Source of the DNA: Chalara sp. BL73
Taxonomy: Eukaryota > Ascomycota > Leotiomycetes > Helotiales
DNA length: 64,000 nt
Direction of reading: 5' to 3'
NCBI GenBank assembly: GCA_918026815.1
Contig: CAKJVC010000019.1
Coordinates: forward strand, 1 to 64,000
Shown here: positions 1-10,872 of the stretch, one piece after another
Layout: each line of letters begins with the position of its first letter
How positions within the stretch are numbered: the stretch's first letter is position 1
Notes under the pieces: generated by a model
Seen by the model: the letters and a program-made list of their open reading frames with translations, nothing else
Told to the model about the DNA's origin: nothing
The model's database searches: none
Made by a program: the position numbers and the translations under genes

Positions 1-489
1 AATCATGATTCCCGGGTCATGCCAAGATGCATAAAAGTCAGATGCCGTAATCGTATTTAGAGAGTCTTGATTGGCCAACCACTTTAACCTAGAATTGGTA
101 AGAGCGGAACGCATCACGGCCCAGTTCACGATGGGGCGGCACCTTGGTAGAGAGAAGTGTTAATTAGTATAATTGTAATACCTACGCCATGGGCTCAGAG
201 GACACGCTGCAGCCACGAGGATTTTGGTAAGCTAGCGCTGTCGAATCGGCGAGCGCTTCTACCCATCTGTGAGCAATGTAGAAAGCTGTGGCAGATACGA
301 GGGGATATCCCTTATTTGCGACGCTTTTAAACTCCTGTTAGGGCCTAAACCTTGTGGGGATATGGTGCTCAGGCTTTCTGGGGAAACAGGTTGTATTGTT
401 TAGACTTTCCGTATCAATGTACCTAACTGCTGGCTTGCTAGTTTAAGCTATATATCGACAGGATATCTGCAAATTGTAGAGTATGGATC
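1..489. other. Intergenic, no gene seen
   Basis: No reading frame or repeat that I recognise. It is the 3' flank of the minus-strand regulator that ends at 490. Confidence 0.5.
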
Positions 490-1864
490 TTAGGGAATAT
501 CGATTATCGAAACAAGATAATCAATATGCGGTCGAATATCTCCGTCTACACCATTTTCCTCCTGAACGCAATCAGAACGAGTAAACGGCCCCCAAACTTC
601 CTCATTTAGAGGCTCATCCGCGGTGGAAACTTTGATAGCCCAAGCCATCTGTGGCCACCACTCCTCAGGAAGGAGACTAAAGAGGCCCATAACTCTCTCT
701 TTGCGATACCTTGTAGCCACCATATATTATCAACGACTCTCGTCATGGCGAAGAAGCAGGCCACGATCACCAAAGTCCTTGGGTCCTTCTCCGCGAGCAT
801 ATCTACGAATCGTGTAGAAACTGTTGCAGCGAACCCCATCAGTCGATTTCGCTCAGGCCTTTGATGCGCCCAATTCAAAAATGCCACGGAGTGCTCGTAG
901 GCTGCCCTTGTCTTGGTTGCTAATGTTTCGTTCATGAACTGGAGCTGCTCATCAACCCCGTTGAGCAACGGATCGAAAAATTGAGGGTGATTCGGACTCA
1001 ACTCGAGTGCTAGAGCTGGCTGAGTATTAATGATTGAGAGGACATTTGGGCTATCTCGCAGCCACTGCCAGCCGTTAAGAACAATCGTCTTGACACCTTG
1101 ATATGATAAAAACCATTCCACAGGCGGTGTATAACTTGGTCTCCATCAAAACAGCTGACCACATCATTAGAAAAGAGACGTGCGGCTGTGGCGTAGAAGG
1201 CTATCAAGCTAGATGTTACAAAGAGGGCTTCTACATCTGAGGCATTTAGTGGGGCATTGAGCAGTGACTTGAACTGCGCTATGGCAGTTCTTATGTATGT
1301 ATGAGACGCTCGGGCTAGAGTTTGGTCTTCTGGGTGGCAAGAGCAGATAAAGAAAGAGACAGCAAAGATCGCATCCATCAAATACGGAGCATTGAATGCC
1401 AGTGAAGGGACAACCTCGCCCCAAGTATCCTTGCGACCTGAATCGCTCACAGTCATCGTTTTTGCGATAGAAGACGTAAACACGTGTATCAGCCTTAACT
1501 CGAGTAAGTGAGAAGTTGCAGGATGTCGGGAACATATGGAGAGAGCTGCGGGTGACTCCGGAATGGAAACAGAAGTAGATTCAGGAGATCCCTTATTCGA
1601 CCAGGAGATTGAACTAGTTTGCCTGCTATTCCGACTTATTGGCACACGGGCAAGCTGAGAACTTGGAGTGGTGGCAATTTGCCATGCGAAATCACACGAG
1701 GTCGAATGTCTCAAGCAGTTGCTGCACTCAGGGCGAAGCTCATCGCACTTCTAGGGTTCAGCATGATTCTATATGGATCATCTGATGTTCCGTACCTTTA
1801 TTTTGCGCCTTTTGCATGTCAGGCAACCCCACCTTGATTTTTTATGCGACCTTCTACTAGGCAT
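490..1864 (-). pseudogene. Zn2Cys6 transcription factor (Upc2/sterol-uptake-control-like), frameshifted
   Basis: A fungal regulator of the Upc2-like class. The start is ATG at 1864-1862. Exon 1 (1864-1796) and exon 2 join across a 48-nt intron (1795-1748, GTACGG..AAG) to give a perfect Cx2Cx6Cx6Cx2Cx6C zinc cluster with cysteines at residues 14, 17, 24, 31, 34 and 41. It is followed by the family block beginning LLELRLIH and by SSLIAFYATAARLF. The downstream half (WLRDSPN, FLNWAHQRPE, WWLQGIAKRE, LLPEEWWPQMAW) matches the family well but lies in different frames. A frame change sits near 1128-1150, with an in-frame TGA upstream in the new frame. A second near 693-696 is best explained by one lost G (KRE then VMGLFSLLP). 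An intron could explain the first break but not easily the second. Probably a recent pseudogene, or sequencing error if not confirmed. Confidence 0.8.
1748..1795 (-). other. Intron inside the zinc-cluster codons
   Basis: GTACGG donor, a GCTGAAC branch-like site and an AG acceptor. Removing it joins KIK to C, restoring spacing of six residues between the second and third cysteine. Introns at this point are common in Zn2Cys6 genes; the regulators at 30309 and 41407 have an intron in the same region. Confidence 0.75.
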
Positions 1865-2040
1865 TGCGTATCTTATCTGTATATTGAGGGAGATATTGTT
1901 TTTGGTGATGCCTTGAAGTTGCTACCGGTTGATATGTATCTTCTGCCACCAACATTCGCCTGGATGTGCCGAAAGATTGACAGGATGAAGGCTGTGCAAG
2001 CCAAGCTATGCTACTTTAGGCGACTGGTAAACTTAACGTC

Positions 2041-2049
2041 GTCGACCAG
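2041..2049. repeat. Target site duplication of the MULE-like element, left copy
   Basis: GTCGACCAG, repeated exactly at 4600-4608 on the far side of the element. Confidence 0.75.
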
Positions 2050-2222
2050 GGGTAATACACTGACACCATGGTGTCAGTTTAGAGCTGACGTAAGCACGAC
2101 ACCACACCACCTACACAAGGCACCCAGCCTGTAAACTCAGGGCAACCAGCCTGTAAACTCAGGGCAACCAGCCTGTAAGCACAACGCGACCAGCCTGTAA
2201 AAACGCGATTATAAACTTGAAA
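2050..2222 (+). repeat. MULE left terminal inverted repeat
   Basis: About 173 bp. It includes the palindrome TGACACCATGGTGTCA and four CAGCCTGTAA units spaced by CTCAGGGCAAC or similar. It pairs with the sequence at 2977-3129 plus 4578-4599, with only a few differences. Confidence 0.8.
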
Positions 2223-2442
2223 TAATTCTGTTTGTGTATAACGCTATTTATCACTTTAAAAAGGAATTTTTTAATGTTAATCTTTTTCATATGCTTTATT
2301 TAACTTTTTGGCTATAATTAAAATTGTACAAATTGTTTTACAAATTGTAGTTTTTTTTTTTTTACAAGTTCGTGACTGATTTTGCGAAGTTTTTAAACGA
2401 AAATTGATCGCTATAGTCGCATTTAGAAAACACTTTTTCCAG

Positions 2443-2862
2443 TAACGTAGTTCACAAGCGAGTGGGCAAAACAAGCTCATGCACACTTTTTTACATACAA
2501 AAACGTCTGTGCACACTTTCTTTAATTGTTTATAAAAAGTTTATAATTTATAATAGAGATTTTCTACTTTAAATATAAGTATTATTTTAAATCTTAAAGC
2601 TGTAGGATTTATAGTTATTAAAATATGAAGTAAAATGTAAAAATACAAGGATTATTTGGCCCCCAAATTTTATATCTTAATAAATATAAATTAAAAAGCT
2701 ATTAAACTGTAAATAGTGTTTCTTTATAGCATAGATAAACTGTATTTTAAATTATAAAATTTTATATAAACAATTAAAAAAGGTATGGTTATGCACAGAC
2801 GTTTTTGTATGCAAAAAAGTGTGCATGAGCTTGTTTTGCCCACTCGCTTGTGAACTACGTTA
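2443..2862. mobile_element. MITE with about 70-bp terminal inverted repeats
   Basis: Sequence from 2443 to about 2513 (TAACGTAGTTCACAAGCG onward) recurs as an almost perfect inverted copy at 2792-2862. The outer dinucleotide on both sides is TA, so a TA target duplication with repeats starting ACGTAG is likely. There is no coding capacity: the centre is AT-rich. It sits inside the MULE-like element. A related end is seen at 62720-62763. Confidence 0.75.
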
Positions 2863-2976
2863 TATTAATCCGAAAACATAATAATACTGTTTTGCTTAAG
2901 CTTGAATTAGTTTGCAAAACTAGTTTTAAAAGCAATATGCAGTTTTAGCAATAGTAACATTTAAAAAAAAGTCACA

Positions 2977-3129
2977 TTTCAAGTTTGTAATCGCGTTTTT
3001 ACAGGCTGGTCGCGTTGTGTTTACAGGCTGGTTGCCCTGAGTTTACAGGCTGGATGCCCTGAGCGTACAGGCTGGGTGCTTGTGTAGGTGGTGTGGTGTC
3101 GTGCTTACGTCAGCTCTAAACTGACACCA
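2977..3129 (-). repeat. MULE right terminal inverted repeat, inner part
   Basis: Reverse complement of most of the left repeat, including the CAGCCTGTA units. The outermost 22 bp of this repeat (4578-4599) were displaced by insertion of the 3130-4569 element. Confidence 0.8.
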
Positions 3130-3227
3130 CCAGGGGTTGACAGAATTGAATCCGCACGGGCCAACAACACCAAAATTAATTATCGCGATTGAACAAAAAT
3201 TGTAAACAACCACTTCACATCATAATT

Positions 3228-3485
3228 ATGGCTCCACTAACGCGATCCAATCCATTTCGAACTCTTAGCCCTGAATCTCTTCACCGTAAGAATGCTTCTA
3301 CGCGAAGAAAAACCAAGTTCTTTAATGCGTTAGCTTACAAGGAAAGCAAGTCGAATCGAGCTATTTCAGCTGAATGTGAAATCGACGAGAAAACTAGCCG
3401 CAATTGGCGCAAAGAGTACTTATTTTTTGGCGAAAGAGCAAAGAAGCTTATAAAAATCGATCTGCTATACTTGGAAAAAGTCTAA
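3228..3485 (+). pseudogene. Transposase N-terminal part (helix-turn-helix region)
   Basis: ATG at 3228, after the terminal repeat. The frame has the fungal Tc1-like pattern of a basic leader, TRRKTKFFNAL, a helix-turn-helix (AISAECEIDEKTSRNW) and then a stop. The DDE catalytic part is not open in this frame, and the middle of the element is a string of stops. It is read as the broken 5' part of the transposase in this transposon. Confidence 0.6.
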
Positions 3486-4263
3486 AATTACTAAAAAGCA
3501 GTGTAAAATGCTTTGTTTACTAACTCGAAATTCTGTTCGAATGCAACAGTTTAAAGCTTAAATAGAGTACTACAAACTGCCTGTAAAAAAGCGCTAACTA
3601 CAAAGAAAGTTGAAAAAGTATACAAAGAAAAGTAAACAATACAAGTGTAGCTTTGTTAAAAAGTTATTTCGGCCAAAAATAAAAAAGAACGCGGTTTATA
3701 TAAACTCGAGCATATGTACAAATCTTTTTTCGGTTTTTCGACTATATCGTTTATACAAATAAAGCACATGTCGATTCTACTTCTTTGCTTTTTTTAACTA
3801 CTCGAAAGCAAAGAACTCGCAATAAGCCTAAAAACATTGTAGAAAGACCGCCGCTGCAAAAGTGCGTTTTCATATCGCTGCATAAGTCTTTTAGTACGGC
3901 AAAGCAAAGAAATTGGAGTTTTACAATAATGAAGAAAATCATATAAAGCAGTTTTTATACTTTAAGAAGCGTTTTACTACCGAAACTGAAAAAGAATACT
4001 ATGCTAAAGTTTTCGAATAAGAAGCAAAAAGCTTTACAAAGTAAAAGTCAAAGTTACAAGCAATGCGATAACTTAGAAGTACTACGTAGAGCGTTTACTA
4101 CTTATTTATTGTAATGCCGTCAAAAAATAAATTTAATCGACGATAAACTATAGCTTTTGCAAAAAGATAGTAACCCAAGTTACGGAATAAAAAAGAAAGC
4201 ATTGCACAAAAGTATAAAAGGGCCTATAATATTAATAACTTTAAGCACTTTGCTCAAAGCTTA

Positions 4264-4476
4264 AATTTGAACTTTATCGAAGCTATTTGGAACATTATAA
4301 AACAAAGACTTCGACGCAGAATTTTCGATTCAAAGAAAAAGATGAAAGCAAGAATTCAGGAAAAATAGAATAAAATAACACTACAAGAAATAAAGGATCG
4401 TATATTTGATATGCTTAGAAGATGCCACGTGGTTATACAATCAAATGGAGGCCCTGTTCGAGGCAATAAGTGGTAG
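4264..4476 (+). pseudogene. Transposase C-terminal part with TGG-to-TAG stop
   Basis: The frame reads NLNFIEAIWNIIKQRLRRR, the conserved tail of the DDE_3/Tc1 catalytic domain (the family motif is N-P-I-E-x-x-W). It ends in a natural-looking TAG after RGNKW. One internal TAG (4366-4368) falls where tryptophan is expected (EK-W-NKI), a G-to-A change with G next to G. Confidence 0.7.
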
Positions 4477-4599
4477 AATGGTGGAGTTGTTGTAGTTTTT
4501 GTTCTAATATATGATTTTGATGATTTTGGTGAAAGTGGCCCGTGCGGATTCAATTCTGTCAACCCCTGGTGACACCATGGTGTCAGTGTATTGCTACCC

Positions 4600-4608
4600 G
4601 TCGACCAG
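4600..4608. repeat. Target site duplication of the MULE-like element, right copy
   Basis: GTCGACCAG, matching 2041-2049 exactly. Confidence 0.75.
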
Positions 4609-4958
4609 TGATCCACTGACTAAGATTGCTATCCAACCTAACTTCTCCATATTCACGTGACTAACCGTCCAAGAGTCTTTCCTGCCGCATATGCCGGGCG
4701 GAACATCAGGAAACGGGAGAACAAAAACCTTCTAAGATTGCGTATCACAAACTATGGTTAGTAGTCCCTAAGCCTTGTTACCTGCGCGTAACAGCGGCCG
4801 TGGTACATGTTATGTATAATTGCACTGCACACACTACCTCCAGTTTCACCGCTTATTTTAAAAAGTTAAAGTTCACCTTTACTGCCATTTAACCTTGGAT
4901 TTAGAATTGGATTTTGAAATTAACTATTGAATACAAAAAAGATGTAAATATATAGATT
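4609..4958. other. Intergenic, no feature seen
   Basis: Between the transposon cluster and the 3' end of the GH20 gene. No recognisable coding or repeat content. Confidence 0.5.
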
Positions 4959-7173
4959 TCAAGCCGTCGAAGTCAAGCTCATGCCACTGAAAAGACCAGA
5001 CCATCCACTGCTCTGTCCACCAAGAATCTTCAATGGCGCCTCGATCGCTATCTCAGCCTTATGGTGATAGATTCCATTAATACCCATGATAGCAAGGAAC
5101 TCTTCTTCGACACCGCCATTTATTGCGGCATATGTGCGATTGCCACGCCCAATTAGCGAGAGATCGAACCACTCATTATATGGTACCGTGCTATTAAGGC
5201 GGAAGTAGCTCCCGCCGGCGAACAGGGTAATTGTTGGTGTTAGCATCAAGCTCGAGTCTCGTCCGCTCAAGATCGTTGCGTGGCTGGACTCTGTGAGAGA
5301 ATCGATGAGAAGGGAAAGTGAGAGAGTATAATTGCGTCCTTTAGAGTCTAGTGGAGTAATAATTCCGCAATTACTTGAGACTACAACAGCTGGTTGGCTA
5401 ATACCACGCCTAGTCGATCCGCAATCAGTGTGTGCATGGTAGTTGTTCCTAGAAGTATCAAAAATTAATCCCTTGAGGTGTTCATCGACAATTGTGTAGT
5501 TAAATATCACATCTGAGCGTGATGCAATCCTGCGCTCCAGGTTTTGTCCCGGAATCTTTGGTTGTAGCAGCTCGAACGAGTTCCAAAATTCAGCCTCGCT
5601 GAGACTTCCACCCCATTGCTTGTCAGCCAGTGCTGGGATCCCTTCACGCCAAGCATAGTAGGCCTCAGAGTATACAGAAGCATTGGCACCGTAGTCGTTC
5701 CAGAGCGGCACAATTGATCCAAGTGCATAAGGATTTGAAGCATCCGGGTTATTTGTTGCGTTTCGCTGATCAAACATATAAGGCCTCCAGTATCCGAGAT
5801 CGGGCGAGCCGTGGAAGGTTTTTGTAAGGTTGATGGTGTTCAAATATGGGCGGGGCCCACTTATTGACGATATAGAAATCATCATTCGAATTTACTACTG
5901 AATAGTTGTTCTTCATGTACTGCCAGTAAGGATTATCTTCAAAGAACTCCCAATGCTGCACAGAAACATTTTGGTAGACGTTGGACCAGGTAGAATTGTA
6001 GATTGGTGGAAATGTTCCCCAAATGCGTATTGACTTTCCACTTCTTGTGCCAATGAAAGAGTCCATCTCGTTGACGAACATATTGTAGTCTGCTTGGGAT
6101 GCTGTATACTCATCGGCACCTATCGAAACGACTTTGGAATGAAACCAAGGCAGGAAAGTCGCCCAGATAGCCTTCATGGTCGGAATGGTTTCTGGATGCG
6201 AAATATTGAGTAGGCTGAGATCACCTTCCAAACCAAGCTCGGGCTTCCACTGCGTGATGACAAGGGCATGTCCTGGCGCTTCAATCTCGGGAATTATAGT
6301 CACACCGCGTGCTGCGCAGTTAGACTGAATGTCATTGAATGTGGCACGGTCATAAGACTCGTTGGCATGGAGGTTAAGTCCTGAGACGGCATCATCTTCA
6401 CTCCATAGCCGGAAACGTGCATAGAGTTCTAAGGACTGCTCGACTGTGTAGTTAGGGTTATGCCACAGATTGTCACTGAGATGGATGTGTAGGACATTCT
6501 GCTTGAAGAAGGACATGTAGCTGCAGAGATCGGTCAGGAAATCAGGCGGGTAGTAATGACGACCGGCGTCGAGCATCATGCCTCGAGTCCCCCATCCCGG
6601 AGCATCGACAGTAGACCCATATGCAATCGATGGTGTTTTCGAATCTTCTAGAGATAATAGTCCTTGCTGTAATAAGGTTCGAGTGCCCCACCATACTCCG
6701 AGCGGTGATGCGCCGGTTATTATCAGAGATGAGGCATTAACATGGAGGCTGTAGCCTTCAGAAGTTTCTCGACCAGCAGCATCAAGATAACCGCGGGCAT
6801 CACCGAGAGTGAGAAAGATACTATCTTTGGAGTAGTGGATCCCATGCGCAATATCTAGCTTTACATCAATAACTTCGCGCAAGTCATCCGCAAACACTTT
6901 AGCAAACTCGTAAAGCGTAGGAGGGATTAAAGTTTGACCAGCCTCATCCACGGATTCTGCATAACGCGAATCTACGATAATGCGTCTAGCATTTGCAAGA
7001 TTGAATGTTCCACCCGTAGTAGCCTGAAAAGAAACAGTGGGAATGCCCGACAGAAATGCGCCGACGTGTGTCAAACCTGCGAGGCAAGTTAGCATATCCT
7101 ACGAAGTTATAGTATAAGTCCCTAGTGCGAATTGCATACTGAGTCCAGCTATGAGTACTTGTGTGCTTTTCAT
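4959..7173 (-). pseudogene. GH20 beta-N-acetylhexosaminidase, one frameshift
   Basis: A secreted exo-hexosaminidase that would release GlcNAc from chitin oligomers or glycans. Start ATG 7173. Exon 1 joins across an intron (7139-7077, GTATGC donor, TGCTAAC branch site, CAG acceptor) to give a hydrophobic signal peptide (MKSTQVLIAGLSLTHVGAF). The catalytic domain includes GMMLDAGRHYYP, HLSDN, the GH20 catalytic pair in SIGADEYT (Asp-Glu) and WAPP. The frame then shifts near 5848-5857 in the C-rich string GCCCCGCCC: dropping one C continues WAPP into YLNTINL. The remaining ~300 residues (RPYMFDQRNATNN, PLWNDYGANASVYSEAYYAW) complete the barrel and a beta-sandwich-like tail. About 716 residues if the shift is corrected. 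Either a young pseudogene or a sequence error in a C run. Confidence 0.85.
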
Positions 7174-7812
7174 GGTAGCAGTACCTTTGGTCGGCACTTT
7201 CAAAGAAATTGGGTGACTCGGCTGTGGCCGTGTTTCAGACCTTGAGTGGCATGTTTAAGCAGCAACTTCAATAGCTATCTATACGTAAAGTCGGAGCAAT
7301 ATGTGAACCCTACCAGGCAGACCAGGGCAATAAGATATTCTTCCTCCGCCTTGCAAGACATAAACCTTAAATTTTACTTAGTAACGTTACCAGACGATCC
7401 AAATGTTAGTTGCTATGGAACGATAAAATGGCCACCCCTGAGGTTTGGAGGCACACAGTGCATATTCTAGACCTCAGAGCCGAGCCGAGCGGGCGAGAAT
7501 GGCGGTGACGCTGTACATCACATGCTGCAATATTAGGCAAAATATCGCTACCACCCTGCCAACTTTCTTGTTTTCCTTCCTCATAAATTGTGGATTAAGG
7601 ATCGTGGGATGTCTCCATAAGTTCTACAAGTTAACTTAAGTCCCGTGAAAAATCCTTCTAACCTACTTTGCACGTTATACTTCCTGCTTCCTGCATGGAT
7701 GCAACAGTCCTCGAAACAAATACTACAAGTTGGCATTGTCAGGGTACAAGACTACGACAGCCCGACACTCTGGTTAACACAGGCTAGCTATATGGCCCAT
7801 CAAAGACGAAAA
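7174..7812. other. Intergenic, no gene seen
   Basis: Upstream of the GH20 start and downstream of the GH29 end. It should contain the GH20 promoter. No clear motif recognised. Confidence 0.5.
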
Positions 7813-9500
7813 TTAGCTTAGCGGTAGCTGATTTCTAAACACCCATGTCCACTGATCTGCTTGCTGGATCTCCTGGCTGATATCCAGTTGCACCTTAGCC
7901 TGCCCATCGATCTCCCCTGGTATACACGAACAGGAGACCACTTCGCCGTGTAACCGTCCGCCAACGACGGTCACCTGGTCCCCATCCACCAAGGGAATTG
8001 GGCTGGCTAAGGTTAATGTACTGTTGATCTGATTCATGACCAGAATGTAGAATGCGTCCAAAGTGGTGGTGAATCTTACATCATCACCATCTTGTGGTGT
8101 GATGAACCAGTTCGTAGTATTGAAAATCGCCTCGGCGTGATCCTTGATCCAGGCCCCGGCTTGTCGTAGATGCTGAGCTTCTAAGTCTAGGATGCTTCCG
8201 TTGCCTTGAGGTCCAATATCCAGAAGGTAGTTCCCATTTTTACTCACAATATCCACCAAATTTGTGACGATGGTGCTCGCATTCATATACTGTGCTGAAG
8301 CTGTAGCACCGTTGAAGCCGTAACTGTATGGATCCACTAGCAAGTGCTTATTAGCAAATGCTACGTAATAATGAGTTGAGCTAAGAGTTTCTGCTGCAAA
8401 GAACATCGAGTAACTTACTACCCGCATTACTCTCCCATTTTCTCTTTGCGTGGTAGCGAGAGTGCTATATTCAGGCGTATCAAAATCACAGGAAGCCCAC
8501 AGCGATTATTCATTACAACTTGCTTATTCTCTGCTAACGCGGCATTATACCATTTGGCAGCAAAGCTAGTCGTCAGGTTCGGGCCGCCAATATCGCACCA
8601 CATGATCTCGCTCCCAAGGGCGGCAAGGGTTTGCATTTCTGGCAGCACGATGTCTTCCAGATAATTGTTGACAGGTACATATCCCCTATACGGTAGAATA
8701 TCGCCAGTGTAAGGATTTGTTGCATTATGGCCTGGCCAGCGACCAAAGCCGTATGACGCGTAATCAGGATGGAACCATTCTGGCAGGCTATAGTAAGCTG
8801 CGCGGTGGAGTTGTGGCTGGTATTTTGCGGATGCCTCAAACACTTCCTTGATGAAGTCTCGGTGTGGATACTGAGCAACTGAAGTTCGCTGAGTTACATT
8901 GATGGGAAGGTCGTAGAGAGCATAGCCATCGTGATGCTTCGCGACTTGCACAAAGTAAGTCGCACCTGAGTCTGCGAAAAGGTTGACCCACTCTCGCGCG
9001 TCATACCCTTCTGCTTGTCCGGAAAATTGTCCATGAGAATCATCGTATTCTCATTCCATTCCATAGTACCTGTGACTGTCAGCTGAATGTACTAGGTGGT
9101 TACAGTCATTATCTACCATTCAGCGTATGTCTCATTTGGTCCACTGTTGCCCTGCAGAATTTATGTAAGCGTACATCGTAGTACTGTAAGGCGTCGCGTA
9201 CGGCCAGTCGGCTCAAACTTACCCAGGCTGGAATTGAATAAAGCCCCCAATGAATGAAGATACCAAATTTTGCACCATTGTACCAGTCGGGAGACTCGTG
9301 GGTATAAATTGACTCGTAAGTTGGTTCGTATGCTCCAATGCCAAAAGTAGCCTCAAACCCAGCACTTACGTCAACTCTACTGGACTTCAAACGCGCAGTC
9401 GCAAGGCCTGTGGTACCTTGTTCATTGTCACCCTTGATTTTTACTCCCACTTGAATGATAACTTGATCCCCTGGGCGAAGGCGTCTCTTGATTATACTTC
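7813..9500 (-). pseudogene. GH29 alpha-L-fucosidase, broken by one stop and two frameshifts
   Basis: An extracellular exo-fucosidase family. Landmarks in order: an N-terminal beta-domain strand (RLRPGDQVIIQVGV), WYNGAKFGIFIHWGLYSIPAW, AKHHDGYALYD, WCDIGGP (region of the catalytic Asp), then NGNYLLDIGPQGNG and a C-terminal beta domain. Introns that restore family motifs: 9222-9152 (gives PAWGNSGPNETYAEW), 9116-9070, and 8418-8337 (gives SNAGMDPYSYG). Lesions: an in-frame TGA at 9053-9051 in MEWEYDD context, a one-base loss near 8487-8492 before DFDTPEYS, and another shift near 8440-8460. The 5' end beyond about 9500 is not resolved because a stop lies upstream (SIIKRRLRPGD). Same strand as GH20; both act on glycans. 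Confidence 0.8.
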
Positions 9501-9599
9501 AGGCTTTACGGTTGTTAATCATCCATGGGGAGGGCGCTATGGTGAAAGATGCTTACCCACCGAGTTGAACATCCCACGCCAACTCCAGGTTTTCAGCCC

Positions 9600-10150
9600 G
9601 GGCCACGAGGATGATTCCACCACGTCAACATTCTGTGGATTGCACGGCGTTTTTACTTGCGACACCAATATCAGGATGCCTCGTCATGTCCACATGTCTC
9701 CCAATGCGTCCGGCCATGGCTAACGATACATTGTCGAGAAATTATTGGTCTTGAATGGTGTGGCTCTCGCAGAGCTTCAGTGGCGAGATCTACGTTATTC
9801 CACCTAACACTACCGTCCTCATCGGCCCGGGTGTGCCTCATACCTGGACAGCCTGCCCTCCTGGCCTGGACCTCCATCTACTCGGGGTCTCTGGGGAGGA
9901 TAAAACTGTGTCAGAAGGGAAGTTCACTGCTGTCTACGACTATGAAACCGCTACGGCGTTCTTCCCGACGGCACGAACCAATGTACTGGTGGAAGAGAGC
10001 AAGTATGTGAAATGTAATAACCTTCATGCAATCCAGATTCCGGCTTTCACCCTCGAGTACTTAAGGAGAGATGCATGGTTTGTTTGGGGAGGACAGTACG
10101 GAAACTCTGCCGCGAAAGCCATGAGTGATGGCGTTGTCAAGAGTGGGTGA
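9600..10150 (+). pseudogene. Cupin-domain protein, stop and frameshift
   Basis: A small cupin of the kind often found beside fungal metabolic genes. The frame from about 9640 reads GVFTCDTNIRMPRHVHMSP and then hits TAA at 9721-9723. It continues RYIVEKLLVLNGVALAEL and shifts frame near 9772-9785 into SGEIYVIPPNTTVLIGPGVP, then HTWTACPPGLDL, ending at 10150. The His-containing MPRHVH and PHTWTACP segments are the metal-site strands expected of a cupin. The TAA is a C-to-T change if the ancestral codon was CAA. The N-terminus is not defined. Divergent from GH29. Function unknown; sure of the fold, not of the substrate. Confidence 0.65.
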
Positions 10151-10626
10151 ATGTATCAATGTCCATTTGAATCGCTACTGCTTCTTGTTCCGTCGTGTTG
10201 CGCCATAGCCGAGACGAGGGGATGCAAGTGATGAAAGACACGCCGAACGCCCCCACGGGCCTGCGGAAAATGCTCTTGAATACTAGTTAAGGGACACAAG
10301 GTGAGAATGAATGGCCTCCCCGTCCTATCCTACTTGATTACCGTCTAACTCTTTCATGACCATATAAGGCAGTCCCAACAGAGCCTCACACACCTGGCCA
10401 CAATTGGGAGTAGGGATAACCGATTGGCATAGATCACGACACTTTAAGCCACAGATCTCAGCCCGCAGTTAAGATGAAGTCGCGAGAACTAGACAGCGTT
10501 TCTCCAGCGCATGCATGGATTCACTGTATTATCAATGGATAGTGGCTCGTGCGAAGTAGTGGGGTTCGAGGTGGGGTAAACTTAGCCTTAGGCTAGCACC
10601 CCATCCTCTGCCTTGGGTCACCGCAC
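10151..10626. other. Intergenic, no feature seen
   Basis: No recognisable coding or repeat content between the cupin remnant and the short inverted-repeat element. Confidence 0.4.
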
Positions 10627-10779
10627 AGTCAAACTTGGGTATATCGGAACGCTCGGTGCCAAACCAACTTTCCGATATAGCGAGGTCCATTATAGCTACC
10701 TAAAGCCTGGCGGATCCAAGGTTCATTCCGATATACAGAGGTTTCCGATATAACGAGTTCCGATTAATCAGGTTTGACT
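10627..10779. mobile_element. Short MITE-like element with TATATCGGAA / TCCGATATA repeats
   Basis: The left end reads AGTCAAACTTGGG and the right end, inverted, reads AGTCAAACCTG. Internal motifs TATATCGGAAC, TTTCCGATATA and TTCCGATATAACGAG repeat on both strands. This arrangement resembles the ends of fungal pogo/Tc5-type transposons with the body deleted. Target duplication not certain. Confidence 0.5.
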
Positions 10780-10872
10780 ATATTACTTACCCCGTCTCTC
10801 TCTCATGCTTCTCTCTCTTGCGGTCTCAAAACTACTTAATCACCCAATCCATGAATAGAATGTTCCATTAGT

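Larger units (their letters stand above)
3130..4569 (+). mobile_element. Tc1/IS630-like DNA transposon, mutated, 8-bp apparent target duplication
   Basis: Terminal inverted repeats begin CCAGGGGTTGACAGAATTG and run through GAATCCGCACGGGCC at both ends (3130-3162, 4537-4569). The flanks carry TGACACCA on both sides (3122-3129, 4570-4577). The uninterrupted left repeat of the host element has this 8-mer once, so it is a duplication made on insertion. The coding remnants are those of a Tc1/IS630-type transposase. Confidence 0.7.
2050..4599. mobile_element. Mutator-like (MULE) non-autonomous element with nested insertions
   Basis: Bounded by 9-bp direct repeats GTCGACCAG (2041-2049 and 4600-4608). 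Both ends begin GGGTA when read inward and continue as a long terminal inverted repeat. The repeat contains several copies of CAGCCTGTAAACTCAGGGC-type subterminal units. A 9-bp duplication with long inverted repeats is typical of Mutator-like elements. The right inverted repeat is interrupted by another element (3130-4569) and the interior by a MITE (2443-2862). No transposase belonging to this element is visible, so it must have been moved in trans. Confidence 0.75.

Noticed and set aside
1619..2134. Plus-strand open frames opposite the first regulator
   Set aside because: They overlap the splice-supported zinc-cluster exons on the other strand and show no domain.
2120..2210. Regular short repeats that resemble a CRISPR array
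   Set aside because: Units are adjacent subterminal repeats of a transposon end, the sequence is fungal, and no unique spacers are present.
9418..9660. Plus-strand frame as a cupin N-terminus
   Set aside because: The first part overlaps GH29 coding sequence on the other strand. Only the portion from about 9640 has cupin-like motifs.
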